From assembly GCA_037974665.1 (NCBI GenBank), contig CM075781.1:33581235-33645234 (forward strand): DNA of 64,000 bases, written 5' to 3'. Position numbers and translations under genes: made by a program. Below are positions 25,956-38,059 of this stretch, one piece after another. How positions within the stretch are numbered: position 1 is the first letter of the stretch; every line of letters starts with the position of its first letter. This stretch comes from Ehretia macrophylla. Lineage: Eukaryota > Streptophyta > Magnoliopsida > Boraginales > Ehretiaceae. Below the pieces are notes generated by a model. The model saw nothing but the letters and a program-made list of their open reading frames with translations, had not been told where the DNA came from and ran no database searches.

Positions 25956-28091
25956 ACACGATAAGCTCTTCTAGTTGAAATCATACATATAGGAAACTAC
26001 CTCGTCGTGTGCACGTTGTCCTTTTCCCCTCCTGTTCCATTCGCCTGCAAACTTGTCCTTTCCAAAACTTTGAATATTCTTCTATGCAGAAAGTAGTGCG
26101 AGACTTCGATGATGTATAAAATCTGTCGCTCCCAGATCGTCCGTCGACAAATGTGACTGCATTATCTTCAGCTTTCATTAGTTGCTGCTATTTGTAATAT
26201 CCACATCGGTGGGAGATATTGTATTTGTGTAATTTATAAATAGATATTGTATATATAAGAGATAAATTGATTAAAAAGAAGGCTCAATTAATTAATTTTT
26301 ATGCCTATAGAACTAGACTCGCCTACGAACCTGGGATAACTCGAGTCAAGTCTCGTTTACTTCTCAATTCCATCCTTAACGAATATAACATAATATCAAA
26401 GGTCAATATAAGTGGCCAAACAGGGCTTGTTAACTTCTAGTTAGAGATTGAAAATCCTAAGGAAAAGTAAATTAATGTATCATAATGATATCTTCTTGGC
26501 ATATTACTACCACAATCTCTCATTTCCACTAAGGGGAGGCTGGCATAATATGAACAATTTAAACACGAAAAATGTTAGATATCATATTTTTTTTATCACT
26601 AATTTATCACTTCTTATATGTATATATTATCTAGTTTGTAAATCAACTTAATAACTTTTTTGTATTTATTGTTTTCTTTTGATATGCCAACGGAATATGC
26701 ACATAAAAGGTAATAAATGAGTGAACAAAAAATTAGTGACATATAATATTACTCTTTAAACACCTATACTCGAGTATGAAAATAATGGCTTTAATGAACC
26801 ATAAGTAGAACTGCTGAACTGCAGATTAATCTGATGTCCATGTTTCAATATTGAACATGGGTAATTAATGAAAGGAATGCATTCAACTGCAAGAACATGT
26901 TTCATAGGTTGTTATAAAGTTTACGGGATGATAATGAAAAGATTATTAATGCTCACACCATGCATTTTTTTTTTACTCCCCTTGGGTTGGGGCGTGCTCA
27001 CTAAATCTGCCCGTAATGATGTCTAACCTCCCCCAACATGAGCCTCTATTCGGCTTGCTGCATACAAAATCTAAGCCAACTTAATGGCATTTGTGGACTT
27101 TGGTGGTGGTGGTGGTGGTGGTGGTGGTGGGGTGGTGTTGGAGGTACGACCTTGGTGACACGGGATAGTGCTCGGTAATGGTATTCAAGACTTTTTGATA
27201 CTTAAACTCTAATATTATATTAAGTGATTATTTTATCTAAAAATTTAAATTGTTAGAGAGATATCTATTATATTACTTATTATCTTTAACAGTAGTTAAG
27301 TGGCATATGGACCTTTTTCCATTCCTAAAATCGAAGTGTTGTGTTATTGGTGTTTTGGTTTTACTTGGGCAGTAGTTGCCTGGTGAAGTCCTGATCAGTT
27401 GCTTGTGCTGTCTCTGAAGGGGAAAATGTGAGTTTTGAGTTTTTTTGGGCTAGAGTTTGTCTGTTGGGCCCAATGTTTAAGTCTGAGGCCCTATTTGTTT
27501 CCTCTTTTATTGTGTCCTATTTTATGATTGGGCTCAATTTTCTTAGCCTTTGTATGTCTCTCTCCAAATAGGGTTTATGAGCCACCTTAGCCGTGGTTTC
27601 TATCCTCTAATATCAACTTTTAAAGAAAGAAACGTGAAAAACTCTCTCGTGTAGATTTTTTTCTTTCTTTTTTTTTCTTTCTAAAAAAGTATGAAAAACT
27701 GTTCCAGTTATCGGATTCACTCCATTCTATCTAAATGGATGCCTTCTACCCTATTGGATCGGATTCTCTGAACCCTATTCTTAAGCCTTTACCCAACCCT
27801 TTATCTAAACTTGTCATAAGGAGGTTGGAGAAAGGTTCTTCATGTTAAAAATAAGAGAAAATGTTACATTTAGTCCCTATTGATTTTAAGATGTCTCAAT
27901 TTGATCTTTATTATTTAAAATTTTTTAATTAGTCTCTATTATTTTTTCAAAAATTTTAATTTCATTCTTATTATTTTTAAAAAGTTTCAATTTCGTCTTA
28001 TTATTTTCTTAAAGTTTCAAATTAGTCTATATTGTTCAAAATTAGTCAATTTAATTCCTATTATTTTCTAAAAAAATTCAAGTTCGCCTCT
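25956..28091. other. Intergenic with decayed LpxD-flank copy and simple repeats
   Basis: About 26340-26900 contains scattered matches to the LpxD 3' flank (tctcgtttactt, atcaaaggtcaatataag, gaactgcagattaatctgat, ggaatgcattcaactgcaag). This is an extra, more decayed flank copy with no exons. A (GGT)n microsatellite lies at about 27101-27133. About 27858-28090 is an imperfect ~33-bp tandem array of 'ttagtccctattattttt' type. A LTR-like phrase (tgtaatatccacatcggtgg) is at about 26193-26212. No gene seen. Confidence 0.55.
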
Positions 28092-28500
28092 CACTATAAG
28101 AAAAAAAGGCTGGCGCTACAAACAGTTTCCGTAGCCTAGTCGAAACCATCGTAGGACGAGTGACTGCTAGGCTATGGAATCACGTCCGTAGGCTCGAGTC
28201 CTGTAACCAAATTGATAGTCCGTAGTTATTCCGTAATAAATTCTGAAAATTAATTTGTATTTAATTTTTTTGACTTCCTTAGCCAAATTACGGTAGCCCA
28301 TTAAAATTTTGACTTGTTTTATTAATTATTAATGTCCGTAACAAAGTCGTGGTCAAAATAATTTTTTTATTTTTAAATAATTTATTAATTTCCGTCGCCA
28401 TTTGTTAATTTAATCTTTTTTAATTTTAAATTAATTAATTTACGGTGGTTGATATTCCGTAGCTATTCTGTAACCCAATTTTTCGTAGTTAATCCATTGC
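28092..28500 (+). mobile_element. CACTA (En/Spm)-like terminal fragment
   Basis: Begins cactataagaaaaaaaggct, the CACTA-type terminus. It is followed by repeated short motifs in both orientations (ccgtagcc, ccgtagg, ccgtagtt) typical of CACTA subterminal regions. No opposite end or transposase was found, so this is a solo end or a deleted copy; the right border is approximate. Confidence 0.65.
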
Positions 28501-28748
28501 CAATTAATTATTTAATTTAAAAAAATAAAAAAATTATAAATTTAAAATATAAAATATAAAAAATTAAAATAAATATACAAATTAACATTTACAGTAAATT
28601 TACAAAAAAACATAAATTATGTACAAAAAGAATATTTTAAATTTACCAAAAAATCTAAAATAATTTACTATTATCTTCTAATCATCTCGTTGACGTGATT
28701 TCAATGCGTACAAGGTCTTCATTTTCTTTTCTAGTACTTTCTTGTACT

Positions 28749-28945
28749 ATTCTTTTTACCGGAAAGATGGTTTTTCTAACTGTTTGTGTAGAGAACATGT
28801 TTTTGGATATTCTTGCAGACTCTTTCTTTTCTTTTTTAATATTTTAATGTACTTTCCAAATGTCTTGTAAACAAATTCTTTTTACAGGAAAGATGGTTTT
28901 TCTAACTGTTTGTGTAGAGAAGATGTTTTTGGATATTCTTGTTGA
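28749..28945 (+). repeat. ~131-bp tandem duplication in the LpxD-2 3' flank
   Basis: The phrase ggaaagatggtttttctaac followed by tgtttgtgtagagaa and gtttttggatattcttg occurs at about 28749-28817 and again at about 28880-28945, nearly identical. This marks the left part of the flank that is also copied at 42914 onward. Confidence 0.85.
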
Positions 28946-29901
28946 TTATTTTATTTTGAAAATACTTTTTCAATTAATTAACTATTGGTTTCAATTTTGG
29001 AGATATAAAATAAATCGACAATTTTGATTAGGGTAAGGGTAAATTATTTTAGAATTCACTAACTTATTACCAGAATTTTATTTTGATTGTCGAACTACTT
29101 TTGCTTTTGCCAATCAGGGTAAAATTGTTAAAAGCCAGAAAACAAGTTTTACTCCTAGATTAAATGGATATAACCACGCCACATTTTAATTTATATTATC
29201 TAATTTTTTTTGTTGATGAATGTAGATGACAAGGGCGGATGTAATAAGGGGCCAACAAGGATTGCAACCTCACTGTCCCCAAAAACAAAGTTATCAAGGA
29301 GTGAGTTAAAATTATATTTTTTAAAAATGTGCATAATTTGAAGTTAAAAATCAATTTAACTCCGACTCAAAAAAAAAGTTCATATATGAGTATTAAATTG
29401 TGTTTTTAACCACCAATAAACAAAAATTCTGAATCTGCTCTAATAAATAGATCACAAGTTTAAAACGTAATGACAGTATGAAAGTTAAACTCGTATTGAA
29501 GAAGAAAACCATAACTTAACATGTTGCTCTCAATTGCCATTTAAAGAGACTCTGTAGTTGTTGCTCTCTATGGAATCCTTGCCTTCTTTCTATGGCTATC
29601 TTGTAAATCCCAAGATACCCATCTCATATGTTTACTTTTGGAAAAGCTTGGATTTTTTTCCGAATCCAGAAGTTCGATTGTAAAAGAAGAGGTAAACCCA
29701 CATGCACTTGATATCTAAACAGTCTTACCATCTCCAGTGAAGAATTTCTCGTTTACTTTCTAACTTCCAACAATCAGCAAAGATAACACAACATGAAAGA
29801 TCAATAAGCGGCCGAAGAATAACCTTTTCAACGAATATGCACGAGTATGGAACTGCAGGTTAATCTGATATGCAGTCGTCAATATTGCAGATGCGGCATA
29901 A

Positions 29902-29984
29902 AGGAAAGGAATGCATTTAACTGTAAGGTTCCAGGCAAGAAGAGGAAAGGAATGCATTTAACTGTAAGGTTCCAGGCAAGAAGA
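29902..29984 (+). repeat. ~41-bp tandem duplication
   Basis: Two adjacent near-identical ~41-bp units of the phrase aggaaaggaatgcatttaac...ccaggcaagaag lie inside the flank segment that is present downstream of LpxD-1 and LpxD-2 but deleted beside LpxD-3. Confidence 0.85.
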
Positions 29985-30454
29985 TTAAACTGTGCAACGT
30001 ACGGCAACCGTAGAAACATTCGTCGAATTTATAGCTTAAATGTTTAGCATCTTGTAATTTTCTTCAATGAGCATGGTTTTCAAAACACATCGATATTTAT
30101 GGTACACACAAGCACAGAAAGACAAATGTTATATACTAGTAAAACATATTCATGAGATGTTCTGTCGATTAATAACCTCAATAAACTTTCAGAGACCAGA
30201 TGAATATCAACATTTGCACGCGTACGTGCTCAGTCACTATATCATGTCACTTCAACTATACTAAAAAGGAGGAAAAATGTAACCCTTAGCCCTTCCTCAA
30301 ATTCAATGAATGTTACTACTGGACAACTACCATAAAAATGCCAGCTATATCCGCCCAAGAATGGGTAAAGAGTGAACCAAGCCACTTGAAGATCAGTCAC
30401 CATAAGGAAGAATATGAGCACTCACTTGATCAAGCGAAAACTCCCATAAAACCC

Positions 30455-32149
30455 CTATTTTGAAAACAGCCTGTGGGCAGCAACTTGCCTGCGCCATTCA
30501 CGGAAACAATTGGATTACAATTTTTTTTTGTATTTTAGCCACATTAAGGAAACTTAAACATAAGGGCCAAAACCACCTTGAAGTTTACACTAATTGATTC
30601 TTACAGCAGGGAAGCCACCATAATCTCCAGGCTCGTTAATATCCTTGGTGACGCAGCTATTTGCTGCTAATCTGACCTGAAGCCTCATTGTCATCAATCA
30701 ACGATATCAGTTATCAACAGAATGATAATCAATCAGTATCAATTCGTAGATCGATGATATGTCAATGCAAGAGTAGCAACAGCATATGTCAATTCTATTC
30801 AATGGAGTAAGTTAAAAGCTCATTTGAGATGAAAGAAAATGTGAAGAACGACCACCATGATTATTTGATTAATCTATTATGAATTAGATAATGATTAATC
30901 AATTATGAGAAACATGATTATACATAACATTTTCTAGATCAAAGTGTTCCAATAATTTCAATCTCAAGCTAATAAAACACAATCTACTTTATGAAAACTA
31001 ACTCGATTCATTTTTCAAATAATATGTACGACTCTAGACACTGAGGAAAGCTTATGAATGTTTAAAATCTCCTTTGACCTGAGCTTCCAGCGAGAAGGGT
31101 TGAAAGAAGATAATCTATGATGAATAGAACAACAACGTTGACATAATGGGCATCTTTTCTGATAGGGGATGGTGACAGATGGGACAAATGACTCAAACTT
31201 CAGCTATTTACTAAATTTTAAACAGTTGGTAAAGAACCTGTAAAGAGTAGGCGATAATATTCAAGCTCTGGCCTTCATAAAATTTATTAAACTTTTTAAG
31301 TCTTAATAGAGCACTAACTCACACCAAAACGTGATAGCTTGAGCACAATCATCCGAACATTTAGAAGGATTTTCAAAATTTTGTGATTATAACACCCATT
31401 ACATTCGTTCTTCTCCAGCAGAGTGAGATGATAGAAAGAGATCATGGAACAAGACAGAACAACACAAATCCAGAAAGAGAAGGCAACAAAGTATATAACC
31501 TTTGACCCAACTGAAACATGATCACGAATTGCAACCCTTCCGCCTAATGTTACATTGTCACCTAGCCTGGAAAGAGAAAAAGTTGTTCGTCTCATATCGT
31601 TAAAGCTAATGAAGCATCAAAGCTCAAAACCAAATTAAAATTCCTAGAGAATTTATTGGATTATAATAAAAAGATTCTTCATGCTGCCATGAGTTCTTGG
31701 TCTCCCCTCGGGGTGGGGCAGTTGAAGTGAATGTGGCAGGGGGGAATTAAATGACATACGTAGCTGAACCAGCAATCCCAGCTTGTCCACAAATCATGCA
31801 GCCCTTCCCGATCACTACATTGTGGCCTATCTGCAAAGTGAATCACATTGGTTCTCTTTTTCCCTACTGTGTAGGTGAAGCACATTTGTGTATGACTACT
31901 TATTAAGTGAATATGTACCTGAACCAAGTTATCTATCTTTGTGTGATCTCCTACTGTAGTATCTCTCCAACTGCAAGGTGAAAAATAGTTGCGTTAGAAA
32001 TATTTATGGCCGCTCAAGAACACCCAGAGTCGGAAAATATCATAACAACTACATCCAAGAATTTGGAAGGCAAATAAACCTCACCTGCCCCTGTCGATGC
32101 ACGTGTTTGCCCCTATTTCCACATGGTTGCCTATTTTTGTTTTCAAGAG
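30455..32149 (-). pseudogene. LpxD-2: 3'-half copy, exons 5-10 only
   Basis: Six exons match LpxD: 32149-32085, 31970-31919, 31830-31760, 31566-31500, 30676-30605 and a damaged last exon ending at the stop 30455-30457. The first five keep length, frame and splice sites (65, 52, 71, 67, 72 nt), including the catalytic IGHNVVIG region. The acceptor and first bases of the last exon are removed by a deletion of about 12 bp relative to the other two copies. Exons 1-4 are absent. After the interrupting Copia element, the intron resumes at 42722-42904 and stops at the duplication junction. Divergence from LpxD-3 is only a few percent, so the copy is recent. It has no start or targeting peptide and cannot make a full enzyme. 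Confidence 0.9.
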
Positions 32150-32740
32150 CTGGAGAACGAGAAGGAAACACAGAAGAACAGATTAGTCACAGAAGTGAAA
32201 GGAAAAAACTAGGAAAAGAAAAGAAACCAGAGCATAGAAGATCCGCTGTTGTTTCAGTTGTTCAAGCATTAGATAGGATTACATGGAAAGGAAAGGGAAG
32301 TAAGGGAAAGTGAATTTCCCTGCACTTTCAGCTTGTTCATCCCTTCTCACCCACCCTCTTTTCTCTCTAGCTTTCTACTGGCTTGAGTGACTATATCTTC
32401 TTTTGTGACTCAAGCGTAGTATTTTATTGTGATCATACACCAATATTGTTATCCTGCTTTCAACTGTTCATAAATTTTAATGTCCAATATATGGATAGCC
32501 ATTTCTTCCTTTGATAAAAGGATAATTTCGTTATTGTTTTTAAATTCTTTTCCCTTGATCTGTTTGTTGTATTTTAAATTTATTTGATTGTAATCCTTAT
32601 CCTTACGAGTTATCTCATTGTATTACTTGTATAAAACAGTTGTAACTTCTCAAAAATGATATACAGAAAAAAATTTCCTTCTATCATGGTATCAGAAGTC
32701 CTCTAGACCAACGTCGTCTCTTGATCTCTGTTGCACACTT

Positions 32741-35700
32741 TGTTGGGTATCGGCGCAGCGGAATGGTCGGGGACAAGCAGTATCACGCAGCTAAAATATG
32801 AATGAGAACAGAGAAAGTAGAGACACAAAATTTACGTGGAAAACCCTCAAACAAATCGAGGGAAAAACCACGGGCAAGTAATGGAGGATTTCACTATGAT
32901 GTGGAGTATTTTACAATAACCTTCTCTCTAATATAAGGAGAGAACAATATCACTCTCTCAAATAATAGGAGAAACTAACTCTCACTCATAAATATAGAAC
33001 AACAAAAGAGGAAGAGAAAATACTCAGGAGAAAACTTATAATTTTTTCTCTCTGATTTGCTATGTTTTTTTGTGATGCCAAAAACTAAAAGAATGAATCA
33101 CATATTTATAGGCTCATTCTTCTGCAAAGCCAACGTGCAAAGTCTTCATTGCGCAGTGTGAAACCAAATTGCAATTGCATGCGCCTAACAAAGTTTGCTG
33201 CATAAACTTTTCTTTCTTTTTCCATTGCTTTTGTCTTCTTTGTCTGCTACTTTTATCTTTTGTCAACAAAACAACAAAAGTTGTTGCTTTCAAATGAGCT
33301 TTACAGCTCAACAATCTCCCACTTAAAGCTCATTTGAATCAGGCTTCAAATCTCTCCAGTCTTGCCAGTTTCATGTTGCTTACGTCTTTGCTAAGCCATA
33401 AGAGGATCTACTCCAAACAAACTTGTCAACATTGATTGGCTTTGTCATAACATCTGCTAGGTTCTCGTTGGTGTGAATCTTCTGCATATCCACACTTCCT
33501 TCCTCCACTACTTCTCGAACAAAGTGATATTGAACACCGATGTGTTTCGTCCTGGAATGAAATGCTGGATTCCTTGCAATGTGCAAGGCACTCTGACTGT
33601 CACAAAACAAGGGAATTTTCTCTTGTTTGTGCCCGAGCTCCTCCATTAACCGTTTAATCCAGATTGCTTCTTTACAAGCTTGTGTAGCTGCCATATATTC
33701 AGCCTCTGTTGTAGATAGGGCCACAACAGTCTGTAATTTAGATATCCAGCTTACCACGCCGCCTGCAACTGTAAACACATAGCCTGTAGTAGACTTCCGT
33801 TTATCGGTATCACCTGCAAAATCAGAATCAACAAAACCCTTGACAGTAAATTCTGATCCTTCAAAACATAATGCAACATCCGAGGTCCCTTTGATGTATC
33901 TTAGGATCCTCTTAACAACATTCCAATGCTCTCTACCAGGATTCGCCATGAACCGACTGACCGCACCAACTGCTTGAGCAATATCTGGTCTCGTACATAT
34001 CATAGCGAACATGAGACTTCCCACTGCTGATGCATACGGTACTCGAGACATTTCTATCCTCTCCGCTTCAGTGCTAGGACACATACTTGAGGATAATTTG
34101 TAATTGACAGGAAGCGGGGTCGAGATTTCCTTGCAATCTTGCATATTGAAGCGCCGCAAGATTTTCTTCAAGTAATTCTTCTGGGAAATCCATACCTTCC
34201 TGCCTTTTCTGTCTCGGTGAATTTGCATCCCTAAAATCTTGTTTGCTGGTCCCAAATCCTTCATATCAAACTCCCCAGCCAACTGTGCCTTCAGTCCTTG
34301 GACCCGATCTTTACTGGGACCTGCTACCAGCATGTCGTCCACGTACAACAGCAAAATGATAAAATCATTATCGCCAAACCTCTTGTAGTACGTACAATGG
34401 TCTGAATTGAGTCTGTTGTACCCAAGGCTAATCACGAAGGAATCAAATCTCTTGTACCAACACCTTGGCGCCTGCTTTAAACCGTACAGAGATTTGGTCA
34501 ACCTGCAAACCAAGTTTTCTTTTTCTTTCTCAACAAAACCTTCTGGTTGAAGCATGTAAATCTCTTCTTCAAGCTCACCATGAAGAAAAGCCGTCTTTAC
34601 ATCTAATTGTTCTAGATGTAAGTCTAACACAGCACACATGGCCAAGACTACTCTGATAGTTGTAAGTCTTACCACAGGAGAAAATATCTCGTTGAAGTCA
34701 ATTCCTTCTTTCTGAGCATATCCTTTCACCACTAGTCTTGCACGATATCGCTCCACTTGGTCATTACCATCTCGCTTGATCTTGTAGACCCATTTGTTAC
34801 CAATGGCTTTCCGTCCAGGTGGTAGTGGAACAAGCTCCCATGTCTTGTTTTTATGTAGAGCTTCAATTTCTTCCTGCATTGCTGTCATCCACAGGGCAAC
34901 ATCGGGGCTTTTTATAGCCTCGTGAAAGGTAGATGGCTCTCCATCTTCCGTTAGAAGACAGTATGCAGCATTGCTCGCCATGACAAAATCTGAATGCCAA
35001 GTTGGTCTTGTTGTCTGACGCAATGAACGTCGGACTTCTATAACCTCAGCATCATCTGGTTCTTGTTCCTCGTGCTCCGGTGCAGCTTCAGAAGAAGCAT
35101 CTCCTTGTTCTGACTTATCTTCAATTTGTATTGTAGTAGTCTCCTTTGAAGTGTTGCTGTCGTCTTCACTTTGCAGTTTATCTTCTGCAAATATCACATC
35201 TCTGCTGATGACAACCTTGTGGGCAGTGGAATCCCACAGGCGATACCCCTTAACACCATCAGCATTTCCCAAGAATACACATTTCCTGGATTTTGGATCC
35301 AGCTTTGTTCTTTCTTGGGAACCATACATCACATATGCCGGACACCCAAATATGTGCAAGGTAGAATAATCTGCGGGTTTTCCGGTCCACATTTCCATTG
35401 GTGTCTTCAACCCAATTGCAGTTGACGGTGACCGGTTTATCACGTAACAGGCAGTTCTAGCTGCTTCTGCCCAAAATGATTTGGCAAGACCTGCAGTTTC
35501 CAACATAGCTCTCATTCTTTCAAGAAGAGTTCTGTTCATCCGCTCTGCTACACCATTTTGCTGAGGTGTATGTGCAACAGTAAATTGCCTCTGAATACCC
35601 TCTTGCTTGCAAAATGCCAAGAAGCTCCCGTCAGTGTATTCTCCTCCGTTGTCTGTCCTTAAACACTTGATCCTTTTCCCGGATTCAAGTTCCACCAGCG

Positions 35701-38059
35701 CTTTGAAAGTTTTGAATATTGGAAACACATCTGACTTGTTCTTGATTGGATACACCCATAGTCTCCTGGAGTAATCATCAATAAATGATACAAAGTATTT
35801 GGCTCCTCCTAGGGACAAAACCGGTGATTCCCAAACGTCTGAATGGATCAAGTCTAGAATGTGTTTGCTTCTGGCAGTAGATCTCCCAAATTTCAATCTA
35901 TGCTGCTTACTGGTAACACAGTGCTCACAAAAAGGTAAGTTTACCGTCTTGAGCCCGGGTAGGAGATTACGTTCAGCAAGAATCTTCAAGCCTCGTTCTG
36001 TCATGTGGCCCAATCTGCGATGCCACATTATAGTTGATTCTTCTTGGCCGGCTGATGCAACTGATACATCTGCCTCCTGTAACGTATCTCCCAAAAGCAT
36101 GTATAGATTTACCCCGATCTTTTCTGCCTTGATCACCACAAGCGCTCCTTTGACAACCTTCATGATCCCATCCTCGATATGGGTCTTGCAGCCAAGGTCA
36201 TCCAATTGTCCAATGGACAATAGGTTCTTCTTCAAGCCCTTCACGTGTCGTACCCCTTGAATGGTGCGAATGGTACCATCATACATTTTAATTTTGACGG
36301 TACCGATACCAGCAATCTCCAAGGCATGATCATTACCCATGTACACAGATCCTCCAGAGACAGGTTCATAGTTGTGGAACCATTCTCTACGAGAGGTCAT
36401 ATGCCATGTTGCTCCCGAATCCATTATCTAAGCATCAGTGAGCTCCTTTCTGCCTTTTGATACAGTTGCTGCTTCGCTGTATAAAATATCTCCATCATCT
36501 GGTGCAGTCGCCACACATCCCTGAGAATTTGTCACCTCGGGATTTTTTTTGTTGCTCCAACAATCCTTCTTGAAGTGCCCTTTCTTGCCACAGTTGTAGC
36601 ATTTGATATTCTTTCTACTCTTTGATTTTGATCTACCTTGGTTGTTGCTCCCACTAGAGCCACGTTCCGTTGATCTACCTCTCACCATTGATAATGCCTC
36701 TGCTTGTTGTGAACTTTCGATTCTGTCTTCCTTACTTTTGCGCCTAGATTCCTCTTCCAGAACAGCGGCTGCAACATCATCAAAAATAACAAAATCTGAA
36801 AGAACATTGTTAGTGTAACTAATGATGAGTTGATCATACGAATCAGGTATACTTTGAAGTAGAATTTCTGCACGTTCAAGCTCCGCTATTTTATGCCCAA
36901 TTGCAGTCAATTGAGAGAATAGCGTATTTAAGGTATTGATGTGATCTGTCACCGATGTGGACTCACTCATTCGAAGGGTGTAAAGTCTCCTCTTCAAGAA
37001 AATCTTGTTGTGAAGTGACTTAACCTCATACAGTTTGGTCAGCGCATCCCAAATTTCTTTTGCTGACTTCTTTTCCTCAACGCTTGACAATACCGAATCT
37101 GCCAATGCCAGGTGCAGATTAGCCATAGCGTTGTCATCCATCTCTTTCCACTTGTCGTCCGTCACCTCCGCTGGTCTGTCTCCAATTGCTGCCAAGCAAT
37201 TTTCCTTTTTCAAGATTGCCTTTATCTTTAATTTCCATAGGGAAAAATTTCTTCCGTTGAACTTCTCGATTTCAAATTTTGCCTCCATAGTATTAACGAC
37301 GATCTGCTTCGTAACTTGAACCGGCTCCAACTATTTTACTGTGAATAGTACTATTTACGTGAATAGTATTATATACGTGAATAGTACCAAATCGTATACG
37401 GGAATATTATTGATACCGTATAGGTGAATAGTATTATACCGTATGTATGAATAGTAACCGTGAACAGTAATCCCGTATGTATACCACTGTTGGGTATCGG
37501 CGCAGCGGAATGATCGGGGACAAGCAGTATCACGCAGCTAAAATATGAATGAGAACAGAGAAAGTAGAGACACAAGATTTACGTGGAAAACCCTCAAACA
37601 AATCGAGGGAAAAACCACGGGCAAGTAATGGAGGATTTCACTATGATGTGGAGTATTTTACAATAACCTTCTCTCTAATATAAGGAGAGAACAATATCAC
37701 TCTCTCAAATAATAGGAGAAACTAACTCTCACTCATAAATATAGAACAACAAAAGAGGAAGAGAAAATACTCAGGAGAAAACTTATAATTTTTTCTCTCT
37801 GATTTGCTATGTTTTTTTGTGATGCAAAAACTAAAAGAATGAATCACATATTTATAGGCTCATTCTTCTGCAAAGCCAACGTGCAAAGTCTTCATTGCGC
37901 AGTGTGAAACCAAATTGCAATTGCATGCGCCTAACAAAGTTTGCTGCATAAACTTTTCTTTCTTTTTCCATTGCTTTTGTCTTCTTTGTCTACTACTTTT
38001 ATCTTTTGTCAACAAAACAACAAAAGTTGTTGCTTTCAAATGAGCTTTATAGCTCAACA
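32741..38059 (-). mobile_element. Ty1/Copia element, Tork/Tnt1-like, young, nearly whole
   Basis: LTRs 32741-33313 (573 bp) and 37488-38059 (572 bp) both start tgttgggtatcggcgc and end agctcaaca. They differ at four bases and one indel, about 0.9 percent, which suggests well under one million years at usual plant rates. A 5-bp target duplication CACTT lies at 32736-32740 and 38060-38064. On the minus strand the parts are gag (about 37330-36430, zinc knuckle CYNCGKKGHFKKDC), protease (MDSGATWHM), integrase (HHCC region WHRRLGHM; core with DNGGEYT), reverse transcriptase (LLYVDDMLVAG) and RNase H, ending near 33380. A purine-rich tract (gtgggagat) abuts the 3' LTR. It looks close to whole, with about one break. 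It lies in the leader of the older Copia element in opposite orientation. Confidence 0.95.

Noticed and set aside
25981-26178. 65-codon minus-strand frame beside the MITE
   Set aside because: No recognisable motif and no upstream splice or promoter context supporting a gene.
27101-27133. (GGT)n tract as possible Gly-rich coding repeat
   Set aside because: Stand-alone microsatellite in intergenic DNA.
31679-31927. 82-codon minus-strand frame repeated at 45085-45333
   Set aside because: Identical in both because the LpxD copies are duplicates. It spans LpxD exon 7 in the wrong frame and its introns.
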